Origin: Mucor racemosus | Lineage: Eukaryota; Mucoromycota; Mucoromycetes; Mucorales; Mucoraceae | Reading direction: 5' to 3' | DNA length: 64,000 nucleotides | NCBI GenBank assembly: GCA_027405735.1 | Contig: JAPEHQ010000009.1 | Coordinates: 1,364,001-1,428,000 of the forward strand | Part shown: one piece after another, positions 9,820-21,029 of the stretch | Position numbering within the stretch: the first letter of the stretch is position 1 | How the letters are laid out: each line of letters starts with the position of its first letter | Notes under the pieces: generated by a model | The model's database searches: none | What the model was told of the DNA's origin: nothing | Seen by the model: the letters and a program-made list of their open reading frames with translations, nothing else | Translations under genes and position numbers: made by a program

Positions 9820-12115
9820 ATGGGCAAATTCAGTTTAGAAAAGCAAACTTATGAAGTTCCTGGCAGCAGAAGCCCTGGTCAAACAGGTAATGGATTACAC
9901 AAAATATAATTTAGTCATCGTAAATAGTCTTTACAAGGCTATCTATTCTACGTCAAAATGAAGCAGAATACTTATACTTAATTTAGGTATTTATCGTAAT
10001 GCTCAACGTCCCGTTGTCGAGGAATCCTTCTCCCCCAAAGTTAAATCCATGATTGATGTCTTTAACAATGGTAACACACCTGAATAAAAAATTACTAATA
10101 TTTTTTTTTGCTAATTGATTCGAAATTTTGCAGGTTTAAAGACATCCAAGGATCGCCCATGTCTTGGTGTTCGTTCCGTAAAGAATGCTCAAACTGGTGA
10201 ACGTGGACCTTATGTTTGGCAAACTTACCGTCAAGTTAGCCACAGAATTACCAACTTTGGTTCCGGTCTTTTAAACTATTTGAACCATACCATGAATGAT
10301 ACTCGTACTTCCAACATTCCAATTGGTATTTGGTCAATTAATCGTCCTGAATGGACAATTACTGACTTGGGTTGTTCTTCTTATTCTCTTTATACTGTTG
10401 CCCTTTACGATACATTGGGCCCTGAAACTGTCGAATTCGTTGTAAATCATGCTGAACTCGAAACAGTTGTTTGTTCTGGAGATCATATTGCCGACCTTTT
10501 GAAATTAAGACACAAATTACCTAATCTCAAGACAATTATCTCAATGGATTCCATTGAAGAGGTTGCTCGTCCTGGTGTTGCTTCCAAGAGCGATATTATC
10601 AAGGCATGGGCTGCTGAGAAGAATGTTAATTTAGTTGACTTTAATTTCATTGAAGAGTTGGGTAAGAAGAACAGACGTACTTATAACTATCCCAAACCAG
10701 ATGATATGGCTTGTATCATGTACACTAGTGGTACAACTGGTATGCCAAAGGTAAACTTTATTATGATTTTATGGGAAAAACAAGTGGGGAAAAAAGAAGT
10801 AGAAGAATTAACATGTGATTCTCTATAGGGTGCTATGTTGACTCATGGTAACTTTGTCTCTGCATTGTCTGCTAGTTATCAAAGTTTCGGTGGTACTGCC
10901 GAGGATTCTAGTATCTCATACTTGCCTCTTGCTCACATCTTTGGTCGTATTTGTGACATGTTGTGCCTTTGTATTGGTGGTCGTTTAGGTTACTTTGCCG
11001 GTGATATGAATACATTGGTTGAAGATATTCAGGAAATGAAGCCTACCATTTTCGCTACTGTACCACGTCTCCTTAATCGTGTTTATGGTAAAATTGTTGC
11101 TTCTACTGTAAATGCTCCTGGTGCTACAGGTGCCTTAGCTCGTCGTGGTATTGCTACAAAGTTGGCTAATCTCGAAGCTGGTAAGGGTTATACTCACCCT
11201 TTCTGGGATCGTTTAATTTTCAACAAGGTTAAGGGTGCTCTCGGTGGTCATGTTCGTATTATGGTTACTGGTTCTGCTCCCATTGGAAAGGATGTCATGC
11301 AATTCCTTCGCGTTGCTCTTTGTTGTGATATTCGTGAAGGTTACGGTGCCACCGAAACCTGTGCAGCTTCTACCATTCATTATCCTAATGAATTCAAGGC
11401 TGGTCACATTGGTGCTCCTTTCACATGTAATGAAGTCAAGTTGGTTGATGTTCCTGAAATGAACTATCTCTCAACTGATCCTTATCCTCGTGGTGAGATC
11501 TGTATTCGTGGTCCCAATGTCTTTAAGGGATACTACAAGGATGAAGAAAAGACCAGAGAAGCCATTGATGAAGAAGGCTGGTTCCACACTGGTGATATTG
11601 GTTTGATTAATGAACGCGGAAGCATTGTTATTATTGATCGTAAGAAGAATATCTTCAAGTTGGCTCAAGGTGAATACATTGCCCCTGAAAAGATTGAAAA
11701 TATTTATGCAAAGGATTCTGTTATCGGTCAAATCTATTTGCACGGTGATTCATTGCAAAGCAGTTTGGTTGCTATCGTTGTCCCTGATCCAGAAACTTTA
11801 GCTGCTATTGTTCAAACCAAATTACCTCAAGTTCATGCCAAAAAGTTAAGCTTCCCTGAATTATGTAAGGTTCCTGAAGTTGTTGCTTTAGTTTTGAGCC
11901 AAATAACCAAGGTTGGTAAGAAGGCCGAGTTACGTGGCTTCGAACAAGCCAAGGCTTTATACTTAGAATCTGAGCCTTTTGCTGTTGAAAATGATCTTTT
12001 GACTCCTACTTTCAAGGTCAAGCGTCCTCAAGCCAAGAAGTATTATGAAGAAAAGATTGCCGAGCTTTATGAGGCTCTCAATAGCCAGGTTGAACCTGCT
12101 AAGGCTAAGCTTTAA
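9820..12115 (+). CDS. Long-chain acyl-CoA synthetase, probably peroxisomal
   Basis: Activates long-chain fatty acids to acyl-CoA with ATP, for beta-oxidation or lipid synthesis. Four exons: 9820-9886, 9987-10070, 10134-10750 and 10829-12115, with all phases consistent, give 684 residues, the usual size for the family. The AMP-binding motif YTSGTTGMPKG is at residues 247-257 and is assembled across the last intron. GYGATE is at 427-432, and DRKKNIFKLAQGEY, the fatty-acyl synthetase signature region, begins at 526. The protein ends in AKL, a PTS1-type peroxisomal signal, so it resembles yeast Faa2 more than cytosolic Faa1/Faa4 in targeting. The ATG follows an A-rich leader and a CT-rich stretch. 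Two X-box-like sites lie upstream. The family is certain; peroxisomal location is inferred from the tripeptide. Confidence 0.95.
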
Positions 12116-12940
12116 GCGATGTGCCGTTTATTTATTGGGATTTACTATAAAATATATTCCTTATCCACATTATACGCATTTACTCCACTTTCTTGAAAAA
12201 AACAAAATATATTTTTAAACAAATGCCTCTTTTCCTTTTGTTATTTATTTAAATAATACACTAGTAAATAAATAAAACCCATACTTTTATATCCAATAAC
12301 CACATTACAATATGCCAAAAACCGTATGTGTTGAACATTTGAAACCAAATGGTAATGAATTTTGTCTAGCAATAGAAAAAAAAAGTTAAATCCAGATCGA
12401 AAACATTCAGCCTTTAAAGAATTTTTCTAATACTTTGTGAATTGATTAAACAGCAAAATTGCTTTCAAAAGCAATTCAAAAAAGATACTATTTATATTCC
12501 TATTTTTTATTTACAAAGAAATAACGAAAAATTAGGTTGTTAATTCTGATAAAAGACGTTCATATTTCGGACTCGAAATGAAATTCAGGTGCTTACTACT
12601 ATTACCGACCAGCATATTCGTCAGAATTAAATCCCATTAAGGGAAAAATGAAGGGCAACAGGCCGATGACTAAAGAGTATTGCTTTTTCATCGTGTGGAG
12701 ACCTGGCCATATTCAAATGAATTGACATAATCTCAATTTAGAGGCATTTTCACTGAGTATCAATAAACAAGGTGAGACGAGTCGAAAAAGGGGGCATAAT
12801 TGCCTAAAGAAGGCAAATGTTTTGTTTTGCTTCTTATTTTGACAAGAATAATCAATAGGTTTCCTTCTACGTTTAAACTGCTATTTGTCTTTGTTTTCTA
12901 TTTCTTCTCATTTCTTTAGCTTCTAAAAAGTTTAAATAAT
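12116..12940. other. 3' flank of acyl-CoA synthetase and promoter of the LIM gene
   Basis: Contains AATAAA-type signals near 12270. No repeat match was seen. A CT-rich stretch (about 12880-12915) just before the LIM-protein ATG looks like a fungal core promoter. A 25-codon frame at 12312 is discussed under rejected items. Confidence 0.4.
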
Positions 12941-14771
12941 ATGCAATCTGACGTCTGCCACAATGATTATTACAACAATGGCCATAAGTCATTGAGAGGG
13001 CCTAGACCAATTCAACAGCCGCCAATGTATCCTGCTTCATATACACCAAGACAACCACGCAAGCCTATTGAAGTAAGAATTCCATCTTCAAGAACAAACT
13101 TTGTACCTCAACCACCATCAAAGCCTTATGTCTACCCAGCACCAAAACCACAACTGGAAAGAAAACCATCGAAAACTGAATTGTCTCTGAATGATTTCAT
13201 TCCTCCTTCACCTGCTTCTTCCTCATCTACCAAAATAATTGAGGACGATATTCGTCATTCAGATACACTTATTCGTAGAAAGCCAACACCGCCGATTCCA
13301 GCTCCTAAGATTAGCACTAGTTCAACGAATCCAATGCATCAAACTCCCTTGACTTACTATTCCTCAGATGATGGAGAAGATGGGGATGAAGATGACATGA
13401 ATGATGAAGATATCCTTCGAGATTTGACCTTGTCTAGAAAAATGAGTGTGCATGATATTACGATATCATCTGACGAGGAGGAAGAAGAAGACGCGGATTA
13501 TGATGATTATGAGCTAATAGATACTTCAAAAAAGGCCAGTAATTTACCACCTCTTCCTCAAATTTCAGCTCCTGGATATTCAGATGATGAAGAAGAACCT
13601 GCAATATCAGTTGAAAAATCGACACATTATATCCGTAAAAATGATTTACCACCTATACCCACTATTTCAGCCCCTGAATACTCTGACGACGAGGATGAAA
13701 GTAAAAGCAAAAACAATACACCTTTACCAGTAATTCCTACAATTTGTGTTCCTGGAGGCTTTTCTGACGATGAGAAAGAGGAAAGTAAGCAAATTCAGCA
13801 AAAGCAACAAAAAAAGAAGAGTGCGCTTTATAATTCCATGTATTTTGGAATAAGGTGTGGTGGTTGTGAGGAGCCATTAAGTGGTCAGGCCATCACTACA
13901 TCAGGTAAACATTGGCACCCTCGTTGCTTTAAATGTCAAGCTTGTCATCAAAATTTGGAACATATTGCATTTTATGAAAAAGATAGCTTGCCTTATTGCG
14001 CACTTGATTACCACGAGTTATTTAGTCCTCGGTGTGATTTTTGCAAAACACCAATTGAAGAACATTCAATTTCTGCATTGGGAAAGACTTATCATGCTGG
14101 TCATTTCTTTTGCAGAGAATGTGGTAAACCATTTGATGAAGAAACAAATTTCCTGGAACATGGTGGACACGCATATTGCGAAAAAGATTACTATAAGCAA
14201 TTTGGAAAAGCATGTAAAGGGTGTGAAGAAACTATTACAGGCGATTTTTTGGTAGCATTGGGCGGTGAATGGCATAAAGAATGCTTTGTATGTGCTGATT
14301 GTGGTAGTACTTTTACTTCTTCAACATTTTTAATTAAAGGTGGTAAACCGTACTGCGAAGAACATTATAATCAACAAACAAGTTTAAAAAAGAAAATCAA
14401 TTTGCCTAAAGCGAAATCACTAAAGCCTCTACCTAGCTTAGATTTATTATCGTCCAAAGGCTCAAAACCCCTTATTGATAAAGACAAAGATATATCTTCA
14501 AAAGAGAAAACTTGTCATCGATGTCAAACTGTAATAAACGGTAGATGTCACAGTGCTTTTGGACGTGATTATCACCCTTTACATTTTCAATGTTCAAGGT
14601 GCAACAAGTTATTATCTGCCAGATTGACAGGTAAATATAAATTATCATAAAAATAATGCAGAATTATAATTTAACCTAAATTAATTAGGAATATACCAAG
14701 AAATAGACGACTGTGAGATAATTTGTAAACCATGCGTTAGAAAAAGTAGATCAATAAACTCTATAGTTTAA
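12941..14771 (+). CDS. Four-LIM-domain protein, paxillin/Pxl1-like
   Basis: Probable actin/septation scaffold. Two exons, 12941-14630 and 14689-14771, give 590 residues. The second exon completes the last zinc finger (..CEIICKPC). The N-terminal 300 residues are disordered, rich in Pro and Ser, and acidic. They hold three related motifs around 199-275 of the type LP-x-(L/I)P-x-I-(S/C)-x-P followed by SDD(E/D). LIM1 starts at C306, LIM2 at C365, LIM3 at C425 and LIM4 at C525. In LIM2 and LIM4 the H-x2-C position reads H-x2-H, which can still bind zinc. There is no RhoGAP domain, which separates it from Rga1-type LIM proteins. The layout of a disordered arm plus C-terminal LIM tandem suits a paxillin-like adaptor, but the exact orthologue is not established. 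Confidence 0.92.
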
Positions 14772-15961
14772 AAGCATAGTAGTATATTAAAAAGAAATGG
14801 ATGCATTTTTAAATGGAAATGCGCATATCAAAACAAAAATGAACGATTGCATTGAAAAAGCAGATGAATTAGGCTTTCAATTCTACTCTTCTCTTATCCA
14901 CGTCTGATTTAATAAAAGCAATACAAATAATGTATAGATCTTATATGATTTAGCTAAAGCGATAAATTTAAGGGCTCTGTATACATAATCATAATTTAGT
15001 GAAAAATCATCTATGACAATACATATATTATGCAGAAGTTACCGAGGAGTTGCCTCAATTGTTTTCTGAACTGGAACACAAAGACTGTGTAACTGCAATG
15101 AAACTGAGTGTCTTGATACAAATACAAATATGCTATACAATACTCATCCTCATTTACGCATATTTCAGTTGAAGTCATCGAAAAGTGAGTATTTTTAAAG
15201 AATTTATTTATACATTTTTCAAACGAACCTGAAGCTCAAAGCCTACCAAAACTATTTCTTAGATCATATATTACCTTCGTAAAAAAATTTCTCAATTTTT
15301 TGGGATGGTAAAAATCATGATGACAAACTACCTCAAAGCCCTTTCAACCGTAGGCAAAAATCGAAGAAATATGCTTAATCGATATTTTGACCCCAAAAAT
15401 GGGATTTTTCATTAACTCTACATCTCTATCTCAACATATACTTAAGCAAAAACGACTGTAATTTTTTGAAAAATCATGTAATTTGTGAAAATATGATTTG
15501 TAAAAACCACGCTTAAAAAATAAACATGTATTTTTTTAATACAAGAAAGAGGTATACGGTATATCAACTAATGCAAATTGTCATTTGGGTAATTTTGAGA
15601 ATTTCATGCGGAAAGTAAAACCGCACTATTATTCAAATCGATATCACTAACAAAAATGTGCGATAAAATGAATAATATAGATAAATTGTGTCAATTAAAA
15701 AACTTCGGCAAGTATATAAATATACTTTAAGATGAAATAGTATGAAAAAAAATGACGTCGGATTCGTTTTGGTCGACTAAATCCTCTTTAAAATTTAAAA
15801 TTTGTAAAATCAGCTCTGTTAGAGGGCAGGGGAGGGCAATTAAGAGTGCCAAAGCTTATCAAAATACGGATCCTAACACATTTCACAGTGCCGTAGAAGT
15901 AGAGCAAGTAGTATTCTATAATATTGCTTACTGATGTAGTAAATGTAATTTAAGACTAGAA
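14772..15961. other. Spacer without a recognisable gene
   Basis: AT-rich. One 60-codon frame at 15752-15934 lacks any recognisable domain and has no promoter-like context, so it is not called. Confidence 0.4.
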
Positions 15962-16836
15962 AAGCTGTCAGTCATATCATACATCATTGAAAAAATTGCA
16001 AAATCTAGCCCTCAGGGCAACGCCATAATTGAGCCTGGCAATATCCAATGGCTATATCTCTTATATACTATGATATATCTAAGTTTTTAATAAAAAAAAA
16101 TTTTTTTTCAACTTTTTCTAAAATTTAACCATATGAAGTCTGAAAAATCAGACTTTGTAGCGAACATTTTCAGGGCACACTTTATCCTTACCAACACTCG
16201 TGATTTTGATCAAAAAACAGAAATATCAAATTTTGATCCCAAAACCAACGTCTAAATACATTACATTGTGAGAGAAAATTGTAGCTATAAATAATGCGCA
16301 TTTTATAAAAGCTTAATATTAAACGTTAATTAACGAAACGTTGTACTTTTGTTCCAAAAACAAATTTTTGGTTATAGGATTTTCATGTAATATTTTGTAA
16401 CAAAAATATATTTTTTACCAAACTAGTTAAATAGAGTGCAAAATGTTGTATATGTTCATATTTTTTATTTTTATGATTGGTAGTATAATTGACTATAAAT
16501 TTGCAAAATCAGAAAAAAAAAATCGAAAAATATCAAAATTAATGATCTGGACAAGAATAATTTTTGAAATTAATATTCCACTTATAAGCCTTGTGAGTCT
16601 TAAAAATAAGAGATTTGACAATATTTGAAAACTTCTTCAAGAATCTAAGATGCTGTACTTACTCGATTCAAGCTTATTACTTTAAATCTTTACATATTTT
16701 AATATTGTGCAATAGTCTATTTGATGGCAAGAAATTTTTACTTTCTAATTATCGCGCTAGAGTTGATTTGCATTAATTTTTCATCTTACCTCTATATCTC
16801 CAATGTCATAAACATAAACATGGCAATTACTGGAGA
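15962..16836. repeat. Rep1 repeat, copy c (core only)
   Basis: Matches the Rep1 core from the GTCATATCATAC boundary motif through the CTTACCAACACT..TGATTTTGATCAAAA block. It stops just inside the dynein-like segment, keeping only the exon end near the splice donor (16788-16836). It is more diverged than copies a, b and d. Confidence 0.75.
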
Positions 16837-16960
16837 CAATAACCAAGCGTAACAAGGTAAAGTTGCCAATAATATGATATATTCGTTAAAAAAGTTATAG
16901 AAGCGATCCCCCAGGGCGACGCCGTAATTGAGCGTAGCAAGAGTACATTTTCTAAATCAA
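16837..16960. repeat. Rep1 left-core scrap
   Basis: About 60 bases (16890-16950) repeat the Rep1 segment GCGACGCCGTAATTGAGC..TAGCAAG a second time after copy c. This suggests a partial duplication or an older insertion. Confidence 0.5.
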
Positions 16961-17092
16961 AAATGGTCGGATTTTTTTTTGCTTTTTCAAATAAAAACAT
17001 TTATTTAAATGTTAGATATTCATAAAACAAACTTTTGAGCAAAAGCCCGTTTTTTTTACTTCTCAAAATTGCGCAATTTTTTGGTGAGAAAA

Positions 17093-17560
17093 TTATAAAT
17101 TAATACCACCATCCGATGCAAAGTTCAAAGCTTTACTTATAACTTTTAATATTTCTTGTAGTTTTACATAACAGCTTTTAGAGGAATAATAGAAAAATGT
17201 GCGTAAGATGTATACATAATACAATGACCAGCCATGTATTAAACTATTGAGAAACTTTTGGATTAATACAATATCTTCGTAACGACATTCAAAGCGATCA
17301 TTTTCTTTTTTAAACAATCCAAAATATAGCATTTGATTCGACTATCAATATCATCCGAAGCAATGGGTAGTTTAATTTATCCAAAAAAAGGGTAAACAAC
17401 TTCTTCGCTTTCTGCACTTTAGAACCAGTATTCCACATGTTTATCATGCTTCCAGGATGGCCATAACAGTACTATAAGCACCAGACATCATTCCAAAATG
17501 TCTTATTATTTGAATACTTCTTTACGCTTGATACAGTGAATAATACCAAAGAACATTACT
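17093..17560 (-). pseudogene. Possible decayed protein-coding remnant
   Basis: The minus strand has stretches that read like protein but switch frame. One gives MSGAYSTVMAILEA, a second NTGSKVQKAKKLFTLFLDKL, a third SDDIDSRIKCYILDCLKKK. A 79-codon open frame at 17093-17332 follows. I recognise no family. It may be a broken gene or chance. Confidence 0.22.
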
Positions 17561-19594
17561 TTCTAAAAGAATTATAATATAATCCAGAACAGAGCCAAGG
17601 TTGATCAGTCGAACGTACTAAAGAAATCTTTAGAATAAAGAAAGGTGAAGCGACATTTTTTAGGATCTAGTGATGAGCTCAAGGATCGACGCTTAAATCA
17701 ATTTTACTACTACTATTGATTTTACTTCTACAACAACCTTGTATGCCAAAGTAAACTTTAGTTATTTGATAACATAAAACCAACAAAAAAAAATAGCCGA
17801 GTAAGCTTTGCATGCTGCACTTTTAAGTCATAATATTCAATATTGAATAAAGTCAGTTCTTACGCAAATTAAAAACCTTTATATCCTTTTTATACAATAA
17901 TCTGAGAACAACCGAAATATCTGTGGGCAACTCCCTTTGTTTCTTTTTAATGATATTAACTTTGTAATAAATCAACGATAAATGTAAAATGGCCTAAACT
18001 GTGTAGAAATATTTTTTGACTCTTGAAAAAAACACCAAAAAAGAATAAATATGATCATCCAAAATTATACTACGAATAATAATCTTGTATAATTTTGAAA
18101 GACAAAAAAAATAGTTGTAGAATGAAGATGTCAAACAACCATATTATTGCTTGACAAAGTTGTATTCACTTCTCAATTATGCGAAAAAACTCTTTAGATA
18201 TGATGGTCATCACGTGATGAGAAGAAAAAACTGTGTTATTTTGAATATAATAATAGCGTTATTCGAAAAAAATTAGGCTTAGTTGGAACAGTTGCGCTTA
18301 TTCGCGCGATGTAACGTCTAAGAAAATGTCGCCATATCGAGAGATCATGGTGATACAAATTAATTGCAACAAACTGGAAGGTGCTGATGTATATTTAACA
18401 TGGTCCGTGTTTCTGATGCGGGAGTAAGACCCCGTACGATGCAGATAATACATGTTCCTGAACCTTTTTCCTTTTGATTTTTTCAATTAGAAATCTTTTT
18501 GGTTGCAATTGTTGCAAAAATTTGATTTTTTTATTACACAAATATTAGATCCTAAATGTCAAACTTAATAAACATTGTCTTTTAACTTATAACTGTACTT
18601 GCCTTATTACATCACGACACAATGTTAACTTGCGATAGAGTGGCAGATTTACATAGGCCTTGTGTGTATCTTTTATAATTAATATGATATATCAAATCAT
18701 TGGATAATAATAAAAAGTATCACTTGATTTATAAATGCTTTTCTGTATACATTTAATTGAATCTACTAAAAAATGTATGTCTCATCAACCACAAAAGAAG
18801 TTGCAGAGAGATTTAAATGAACGAGAAAGGTATATCAGAAACATGGAACCTGCCAATATCACAGTAAGCTTTAAAGTATGAGCGCCAGGTTTATTGTTGT
18901 CCAAATTGATCCAAGGAATAGAAAAGAGATGTAAAATATACGAATAAAATATAAAATACTACAATAAATAGTATGGATATTTAAGGGATCTATCAAAATG
19001 AGCAACAAAATAAGCAAATAGCAGTGATATAGTAGTAATATGCTTTCTGAAAGTAAATGTGTAAAAATATTCTTAATAAAGGATAATTTAAGACGAATAT
19101 AAGGTATCAGAAAGGATATCTTTTATTATTTGGATGTTAGATTAATGGATATATCAGTTTCGAAGCACAGTGAATAGCTTCATATTTATTTGTAGTGATT
19201 ATACATCGACTTATTGTATGGTAAATAAGTATACCGTGAGAATATAAGTCTAGATCAGTATCCATTCGTAACAGCAATATATCATTTGTAATAGTGTTTT
19301 GTATGAGCAAATGTCGCTGTCAGATATATATTTTTTTACAAGAGATAATAGCTTGCATATAATTAGAGTACATAAACAAAAACTGAGAGAGTGCGAGATA
19401 CTTTTACAGAAGAACAGCTTGTTCGCTTTAAAACATATTTAGCATGTAGTATGATGGAGATGGTTTGAAAGAGCGATTTTCATTGACTATGAAAAAATAT
19501 TTACGATATAATGAGCTTTTCCTTGTTCTTCTGCCTTCTCTCGCCATTTCCAATCTTTGTATAATCTTTAAAACAAAATATACCACTCTATCCA
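17561..19594. other. Gene-poor spacer upstream of the Aurora gene
   Basis: AT-rich. One exon-like segment stands out: an ATG at 18777 followed by 29 codons (reading KKLQRDLNERERYIRNME in part) and a perfect GTAAGC donor at 18864. No partner exon could be joined in phase within normal intron length, so it is not called. The CT-rich stretch at 19515-19555 looks like the Aurora core promoter. Confidence 0.4.
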
Positions 19595-20748
19595 ATGTTG
19601 AACACTGGAGCAGATAATAGTCAAAATGAGTATGAACAATCGCAATTATTTTAAACTAAAAAAGTTACTTATAAACCATCAATTAGGCCAACAAAGCATT
19701 GGACAATAGAAGACTTCGAAATAGGCAAAACACTTGGAAGAGGGAATTTTGGCAGCGTTTTTCTCGCAAGAGAAAAAGCTAGTGGGTTCATTGTTGCATT
19801 AAAAGTTATGTACAAAAAACAGTTAATAGCAGCAGGTATTGAAAGACAATTGAAACGCGAGATCGAAATACAAGGCCATTTGAGGTATTTGTTTGCTATT
19901 TGACATTTTTGTATTTTGCCTCTAATGCAAACTGTTACAGACATCCAAATATTTTACGTTTATATGGTTTCTTCCACGATGAGACTAGAATTTTTCTCAT
20001 TCTTGAATATGCTCCAAAAGGCGTACTTTATACAGAATTAAAAGATAGAATCAAGTTCACAGAAGCAGAAGCAGCAAAAGTAAAGATTTATTGATTTCTG
20101 AATTATATATGTATCCTAAAATATTTCTACTATAGTATACAGCACAAATGGTTGATGCATTGATGTATTTTCACAATAAACGGGTGATTCATCGAGATAT
20201 TAAACCAGAGAACTTAATGTTGGGCAAGAATGGCGAAATAAAGATTGGTGATTTTGGATGGTCTGTAAGAACAAGACGATTAGAGTAAGTAATATAACAT
20301 GTATGCAAACTTTCTTGAAATTAAATGCTGTGAATGCTTTCTTTTATAGTAATAGAAGACGTACTTTATGTGGTACATTGGATTATTTGTCGCCAGAGAT
20401 GGTTGAGGGACGATCGCATGATGAAAATGTAGATCTTTGGTCGTTGGGTATTTTAATATACGAGCTAATTGTTGGTAGCCCACCATTCGAAGAAAAAGAA
20501 GCTGAAGACGACGATGCGAGCAATGCAATCACTTATGAACGTATTAAAAATGTTGATCTCAAATTTCCTAATCATGTCAGTAAAGATGCTGCTGATCTCA
20601 TTTCCAAAGTAAGTTGCAAAATCAATTGTCTCTCCATGAAACCGTCTAATATATTTGATTGTAGCTTCTCAAATATAGCTCTGCTGACAGGATATCTTTA
20701 AGAGAAATCATGTATCATCCATTTATTGTAAAAAAATTAAATTCATAA
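19595..20748 (+). CDS. IPL1: Aurora-type mitotic kinase (5' end uncertain)
   Basis: Serine/threonine kinase of the chromosomal passenger complex, controlling kinetochore attachment and cytokinesis. Exons: first exon to 19884, then 19941-20079, 20136-20284, 20350-20608 and 20665-20748, all phase-consistent. Motifs: glycine loop [13 protein letters not shown] lysine, [16 protein letters not shown] (DFGWS is an Aurora hallmark), and the activation loop [16 protein letters not shown] with the phospho-threonine. It ends [13 protein letters not shown]. The N-terminus is short, as in fungal Auroras. The 5' end is unclear: from ATG 19595 an in-frame TAA lies at 19652-19654, 28 nt before the codons for [10 protein letters not shown] 45-nt intron at 19620-19664 with a poor GTCAAA donor would restore phase. 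Family certain, start not. Confidence 0.88.
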
Positions 20749-21029
20749 ATCCTCAAAAGTCATTCCAATTCTCTTCTTTTTTTTTGTATATAATAAAAAT
20801 AACTTGTATTTATAATTGATATTATTCACTGATTTCTGACGATATAGTATTACAAATCAATGACTTATACCTTGAAAAATCCTTTAATTACATTTGACAG
20901 ATCGCAAAAAAAGCATAGTTTTTAAACGACTACGGCTGCGGTTCTCCAATCACAATTGCAACTGATAAAAAAAAACCAACCTTCCAAAAGCTAAAAGGAT
21001 TTTTTTTCTTTTTAACAACAAACTAAATT
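20749..21029. other. Spacer between Aurora and PRP5
   Basis: Carries the Aurora 3' end signals and, just before the PRP5 ATG, a T-rich stretch. Nothing else recognised. Confidence 0.4.

Noticed and set aside
9618..9854. 78-codon frame overlapping the acyl-CoA synthetase start
   Set aside because: Promoter and first-exon sequence in another frame; the composition is a CT-rich leader.
12312..12389. 25-codon frame MPKTVCVEHLKPNG.. downstream of the acyl-CoA synthetase
   Set aside because: Too short. A possible donor at 12351 could only be joined to a weak downstream frame with an oversized intron; no homologue recognised.
15752..15934. 60-codon plus-strand frame
   Set aside because: No recognisable domain or context. 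Part of it resembles another gene-free stretch near 50880.
18298..18486. 62-codon minus-strand frame in a slightly GC-richer patch
   Set aside because: No family recognised, no splice partner, and no second copy in the window.
18777..18863. Exon-like segment with perfect GTAAGC donor as the first Aurora exon
   Set aside because: Joining it to the kinase needs an intron of about 800 nt, and the candidate acceptors are out of phase or poor. Kept only as a note.
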